A DNA stretch of 64,000 nucleotides from Spizellomyces punctatus DAOM BR117 (taxonomy: Eukaryota > Chytridiomycota > Chytridiomycetes > Spizellomycetales > Spizellomycetaceae). Each line of letters starts with the position of its first letter. Within the stretch, counting starts at the first letter, position 1. The notes beneath the pieces are model-generated. The model ran no database searches. It had not been told where the DNA came from and saw only the letters and a list, made by a program, of their open reading frames with translations. The stretch covers positions 248,001 to 312,000 of the forward strand of contig NW_015971549.1 in assembly GCF_000182565.1 (NCBI RefSeq), read 5' to 3'. The translations under genes and the position numbers were made by a program. Below, one piece after another: positions 59,013 to 64,000 of this stretch.

Positions 59013-61666
59013 TTGTTGCTGTTGTTGTTGCTGATGTTGCTGATGTTGATGTAGTTGTTGCTGAGGTGGGGGTGCATGATGTAATCCATGCACGGTTTGT
59101 TGAGTAAGGTTCGGTGGTGGCACATTATATGGAGGATTAAGGAGAGGTTGGTTATTGTACATGACTGGAATGTGTGGTACAGATGGGGGCATCATCTGGA
59201 TATAGTTGACTGGTGGTGGACGGGCAGTGGTGATGCGAAGGGGTGCGGTAGACAGCGGGGGGCCTGGTATGGAAGAAGAGATGGGTAAAGGAACAGGGTC
59301 TGGTCGTTTCACGTCATCAACATCTTGCGCCCACTGTCGGCGCTTTTCCACAGCCCAGGGACGGAGACGGGATTGTATGCCGCGGGCTTCGAGGGTTTCC
59401 GCCATGACGCCGATAAAGCCTTTCATGATGGGGTGTCTAACGGCAAGGTGTTCCAAGAGGCCGTGCATGCGTTCCATGCGTTCGTGAGCGACCATGTCGC
59501 CGGTCATGACGTCGGATAGGAGTGCATCCCAGGCTGTCGTGAATGCTGTGGGGATATTGACAAAGAGAAAGGAGACGCCGCCAATAGAGAGAGATCGGCC
59601 GTCGGTCGTACTGGATATAGGTGGTGTGATGGGAGAGGATGAACAAGTCGAGTCGAGCTCCTCGCCGGTTGACGCGAGGGTTTCCAGAATTTCAACGAGG
59701 GCGGCGCTCGAGCGACGGGACTCGGCGTCGTAGCGGCCCAAGAGAGCTCGGCGCGACGAGAGGACAATGAGGTGCCATGTCACATGAAGGGATTCGCGCC
59801 GGGTGAATTTGCGTCCTGTGGTGCCTCCACCAGCTCCAGCGCCGTTTTTGGGTAATCGGAGTAGAGGGGGTAGACCCTCTCTCCACAATTCGAGACGGGT
59901 TTGAATTTCTTCAACAAGTTCTTTACCGCCTTCGGCTCGATTAACGCGGCCCTTTTTCCAGGTAGCTCGCGCCGAATTGGCGCGTTTCATGACGAGGCCA
60001 GCGATTTCCATGAGGGATGTGTGGTGCCGGAGGTACTCTGCGTCTGCACGCTCTTCTTCCACTTCGGAAAATCCTTGTGGCCACGGAGTGTCCCTGTTTT
60101 TGTTCTGCGCCTTAGCTTGCCTGTAGTTACAAGTGCACCAACATGGACCTACCAGTCGTCATCCGCCACCATCATGGGCCTTCCGGTAGCCATACTAGCA
60201 TATCTCTCGAGAATGTACGCTCCAAACCAGGTTCTTCGTCGCGTTTCTTCGGTCGCTGTGGGATCATTTAATCGAATGGGACGCCGAATATCTTGCAAAT
60301 TCCGATGCAAGCCCAATTCCTGAGCGGCACGGACACCCGCCCCAGTCAACCGCCACCGATTGATGAACGCATTTCCCTTTCCCGATCCGCAAAGTGACAA
60401 GACAAGGTACGCCTGTGTGATCCACACATGCGGCGCTTCGTACTCTAACGTAACTTCTCGTGCTCTGTCTGTCAATTCTTCTACATCGTTTGCAGACAGT
60501 CCACAGCGTTCTGAGTTTGGCATGTGGTGTACTACGACCACAAGGACTGCGTACAAGAGGGCACGAAATGGGAGCGAGTCCGGTCCCTCGGCCAGAGTCC
60601 GAAAGTAGCTGGCGCGGTCAATGATGGGAAGAAAGGGGTGTACGAGTTGAAAGTAGGTTGTCGACAGACGCATAATTTGGTCATAGGAAAAGGGAAGGTG
60701 CTTACTGAGGGCAGTAGGTTGGTAGGGTGACGAGGGCGTGTTAGCTTGGGAGGGTATATTGAATGGGAGGGTGATCAGACCGTCCCTATATCGCGGAGAT
60801 TGATTCAAGTATGTTGCAGCTTGAAAGATTGAAAGGAAATGCGTTCAGGATAAAGGAAGGTCAATGTCAGACACACTTAATCACTCACATCGCCCATAAT
60901 ACATTAGAAAACTCCCACTGAGGTCCATGCACAATAAATTTCCACTGGGTATCAGTCGAGGTCTCCTCCATGGCGGTTCTTCAGCGGTTTCGGATGCTTC
61001 GGCTGACGCGCCCTCCCAGGGCCGTGTTGAAGAGGCACCTTGTATATCTGAACCGTCTGCCGAGGTCGTTGGGTCGGTGGATGGGTCGCCTTGACTCCCT
61101 GGAGGTATGCCTGCTGCGAGCAGTGATTCCATCATTTTGAGTCTGAAGAATACTAAGTGTTAACTTTCCGTGGCTTCCCCACACGCATCTGCATAGAGTT
61201 GTTCGCACCTATTCTCCAGGGTTTTTATGGTATTCTTTCTGATGGGACCTCTCTTTTTGGTAGTGTCACTGTAGTGGCAAACAAACCCAAATGCCCTGCA
61301 GCCGGAACAAGGGTACTCTCCAGAGCACTTTGTTCGCTTTTTTCTACATGTATCGCAAGCCTTTGACGCGCGTGTTCTCTTTGGCTGATTGTGATGCAGT
61401 AGCTGCTGTTGGTGGTTCTGTTGCTGATCCTGTTGCTGTTGTTGCAGTTGTTGTTGTTGCTGAGCATGCTGCTGCTGCATTTCGTTGGCGAAATTGTTGT
61501 AGCTGTGGTGGTTGTGGTGACCACTACCGTGAGCCGACGGAGAGGGAGAAGCTGGAGACTCCATTGGCGGACCGTTTGGAGTTGTGAGAGGGGGCGGGGA
61601 TGTCTCTGACTGGGAGTCATATCCTTGTGAAGCCGCGAGGTTTTGTTGTCGTTGTTGTTGCTCCAT
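58884..61666 (-). CDS. Zn2Cys6 transcription factor with fungal-specific TF domain
   Basis: Four exons (61666-61209, 61142-60889, 60819-60153, 60093-58884) give 862 residues. After a poly-Gln-rich N-terminus, the binuclear cluster reads ACDTCRKKRTKCSGEYPCSGC then VCHY. It is followed by a linker and a coil crossing the first intron (TLENRLKMMESLLAAG). The middle homology domain has PFLPIIDRASYFRTLAEG, RAAQELGLHRN, RRRTWFGAYILERYASMATGRP and VADDDW, all typical of the fungal-specific TF domain. The C-terminus is Gln-rich with CAA/CAG repeats and ends in an acidic hydrophobic patch (FLQAMFGDLSETMIWDLVG), a likely activation region. It would bind DNA, probably as a dimer; the target pathway is unknown. 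Met at 61816 is an earlier in-frame alternative. Confidence 0.85.
58978..59060. repeat. CAA/CAG trinucleotide repeat
   Basis: An imperfect TTG repeat on the plus strand encodes poly-Gln/His in the Zn2Cys6 regulator on the minus strand. Confidence 0.9.
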
Positions 61667-64000
61667 AGCGACGAGGGGACTGCGTGTGGTTGACAGACTC
61701 GAGATTCCGTCGAGCTTTGCACACGAGCACACAAGAACGAGTGCGAGTGCCAAAAAGATATCCACGCAGTCACAAACACACACACAGGCACACCCCGAGA
61801 GCGAGAGCGACGACAACGCGACAGGAGGAGAATGTCACGCAAAACCTTTTCCGCACTGTTCTAACCAACGACTACAAGAGCCATGTACACAGTAACACTA
61901 GTAATAGTAATATCAACGACAGCGATAGAGTATATCACGCATGCAACAAATGACCAAAGATTGAAAATGTTGAAATGTCCCAAGTGCCAAATCGTCGAAG
62001 GTGTTCTGCAGGGAACACAAAAACACGACCTGGTCTCTGGGTCAAAGGAATTATTTTGATTAGGTGATTTCTTACCCAATTCCTTTTTTTCTTGGTTTTT
62101 TAATTATTTTATTTCGGTTTTGGTATTTCCGATATGGACTTCCGACGGTATTTTTGCAGAGCATCGCACACAGCGATATGGAGGGGGCAGGATAAGGGTG
62201 TGTTTGTGTGATTCAGTATGAGCTATATCCAAGGCAATGGATACGTGGAAGTGTTCTGAATGCGTTCTTTGAAAGACTCGATATAGTATTATCATGACCC
62301 CTTCCTTCAGAACCAATATCCGTATAAACCTTAGGTTTTAAACGGTCTAGAGTCCAGGATAAGAGTCCAGGGTGGAATTAGGCGGAGGGAGGGGGACGCA
62401 ACACTGGGCACATCCTTGCGGACGAATGCACTCACGGGCAGAGACAAGCAGGAGCAGCTGGACAGCGCTGCAGGCTACCGAATCTTGTTCATTTCTCCGT
62501 CAATCTTCAAATATCTCGAAACATATAAACACAATGCAATTCGGAACGCACTAGTTCTCATACACATGGATGTCCTCTTCAGTCTCACTCGCTGTTGCTC
62601 ACAAATGTTTTAAAAACACAAATGTATTGGGGGACACCGACCACACTACACTGTTGCACACTCTTGCACACGCAAACACATTCGAAAAGCATTTGGGAAT
62701 ATCGCTTGCTCTTTTTTTTTGTCGCTCTGACACTTGCACTCTTTCCTTACCCGCTTCTCGTTATTTTACAGCCAGAATTCAAGTTTGTTGGTGCTGGAGG
62801 CAGTGCAGCGCTTGTCGCTCCTTTTCCGTCCCATGATTCTCGACATTCCTACTCACATATGGATAACTATGTTCATTATGACCCGTCGGTATGGCATCAT
62901 CAGTATCCATTACTCGTCAGTGGGCATTTTGTGAAAAGCATAACTCACCAGTCGATGGACGACCGCCCTGACTGCTCTTTGGGCTTCGGATTCACAGGAC
63001 CAGCGTCAATGTACCTGCACATTCATATCGTGCTGCAGAATGAGCTTTGCGTACAATTGTTTGCTCTAATGGATGGCGTCCTTACATGCTCCTCGGACTC
63101 GTGTCGTTCATGCTGTCTCGAAAGGCTGCTGGGTACAGGTCTGCGTTTTTGTCGGCTGGTAGAGATTTGCTCATCATTTTATTTTGTTTTATGATATTTG
63201 AACAAAAAGTTTTGAGATACAGGCAATAATGGCCCTTTGCGACTGACTGGATAGCGTTTCTGGGTTATGGCTTGCGTTTACCTTTCGCTGCAGATGTCAC
63301 ATGCTTTTAACCATTATGACGTCCGGATCAGGGCTGACCCGACGCACACAGCAGGGTCGTTGCTGAGGGTTACCCAGTTGCCCACAATCAGGAATTCAGG
63401 GTCAACAAGACCAAGGTATGCTATTCAATGGAGAGGCGCACACGTTGGCATCAAGAAAATCGGGCTTTGGGGTTACCCGTCATGTTACAGCGATAGTTGG
63501 TCCTCATCCACTTTCATATATAACATGGTATTTGGTGATAGCAGATTAGAGTCCGCTCAGACAATACTATGTATGCTCGAGAGCCACGCAAAGGGATATT
63601 CATCACTTGACCTTCATGATGGCTATTCGGCAAACTCGGTTATCTCCAGTGGCTGGTATCTCTGCCAGGGATTCATTATTTCAAGGCCCTTACATCTACT
63701 AGTCGCATTGCAATATGCCCTACCACATTGCATACACAAACAGCGTCGGCTCAGCAATATTACAATAATGATATTTAAAATTTCGATTATCCTACAAGAT
63801 GCCTGCCTTTGCATTGGCAGTTATCATTCCGTTTGCACTATTCAATTTGCGTACGTCGACAGCCGTACACGAAGATGCAAGCTTGTATTAGGTTGTTCCC
63901 CTTGACCACCCGCAGCAGGAGGCGTGATTATCGTCTGATTCTTGCCTGGTGACCTTTTCACCACTACGTGCTTTCCGCCGTTGCCGGGTCAAGACCCCAA
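61667..64000. other. Unresolved terminal region
   Basis: The start is the Zn2Cys6 promoter, with CA-rich stretches. From 62570 to 63240 (+) are open segments in changing frames. Some are hydrophobic (for example RRYGIISIHYSSVGIL and LLIILFCFMIFEQK) and could be exons of a membrane protein. A 212-residue open frame at 63267-63905 (+) has no recognisable domain. I cannot build a gene here. Confidence 0.4.

Noticed and set aside
1-64000. CRISPR array or other prokaryotic defence locus
   Set aside because: No spaced direct repeats; gene structure is eukaryotic with introns throughout.

Overview
The window looks like nuclear DNA of a fungus, most likely an early-diverging zoosporic (chytrid-like) one. 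The fungal signs are a Zn2Cys6 regulator with the fungal-specific transcription-factor domain, an Sfp1-like split zinc finger, a Yap/Pap1-type bZIP, and genes cut by many short GT-AG introns, mostly 50-120 nt. The zoosporic assignment is an inference from the wealth of sensory genes: coiled-coil guanylate cyclases, a seven-helix receptor and a large receptor-like protein. No rRNA, CRISPR array or bacterial operon is visible.

Layout. 0-2.7 kb (+): 3' part of a DOMON / cytochrome b561 / cytochrome b5 / ferredoxin-reductase-like fusion. 3.5-6.9 kb (+): a receptor-like protein with an NMT1/THI5-type periplasmic-binding-protein ectodomain, a Cys-rich module, several membrane helices and a coiled-coil tail. 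7.9-10.4 kb: decayed or unresolved material (a broken LRR plus chromodomain gene, and an F-box-like gene on the minus strand). 10.7-12.4 kb (-): a seven-helix GPCR. 14.8-16.8 kb (+): Sfp1-like regulator. 18.5-22.6 kb (-): a TPR-like protein and a SAP-domain protein. 24.6-26.6 kb (-): M20 amidohydrolase. 26.7-28.4 kb (-): a protein of about 12 membrane helices in two blocks. 28.8-30.0 kb (+): a Tan1/THUMPD1-like tRNA acetylation factor.

30.6-42.8 kb (+) is a run of metabolic and secreted-protein genes: aldo-keto reductase, universal stress protein, MDR reductase, ML-domain lipid-binding protein, a secreted Val/Thr-rich protein, and a Fat1-like very-long-chain acyl-CoA synthetase. 43.2-44.6 kb (-) is a bZIP factor. 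45.8-48.6 kb (+) is an HRI-type eIF2alpha kinase. 49.2-58.7 kb holds three related coiled-coil class III nucleotide cyclases, with a copia-type retrotransposon scrap between the first two. 58.9-61.7 kb (-) is the Zn2Cys6 regulator. The last 2.3 kb has no gene I can resolve.

The most notable feature is the cyclase cluster. The first paralogue keeps the catalytic and guanine-selecting residues. The second has lost a metal-binding Asp and other active-site residues. The third keeps both metal Asp residues but lacks the usual transition-state Arg. That pattern suggests specialised or heterodimeric subunits. Together with the receptor-like protein, the GPCR and the 12-helix protein, the window is rich in sensing and cyclic-nucleotide genes, though a functional link between them is inference only. 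Exon boundaries were read by eye from splice signals and frame continuity.
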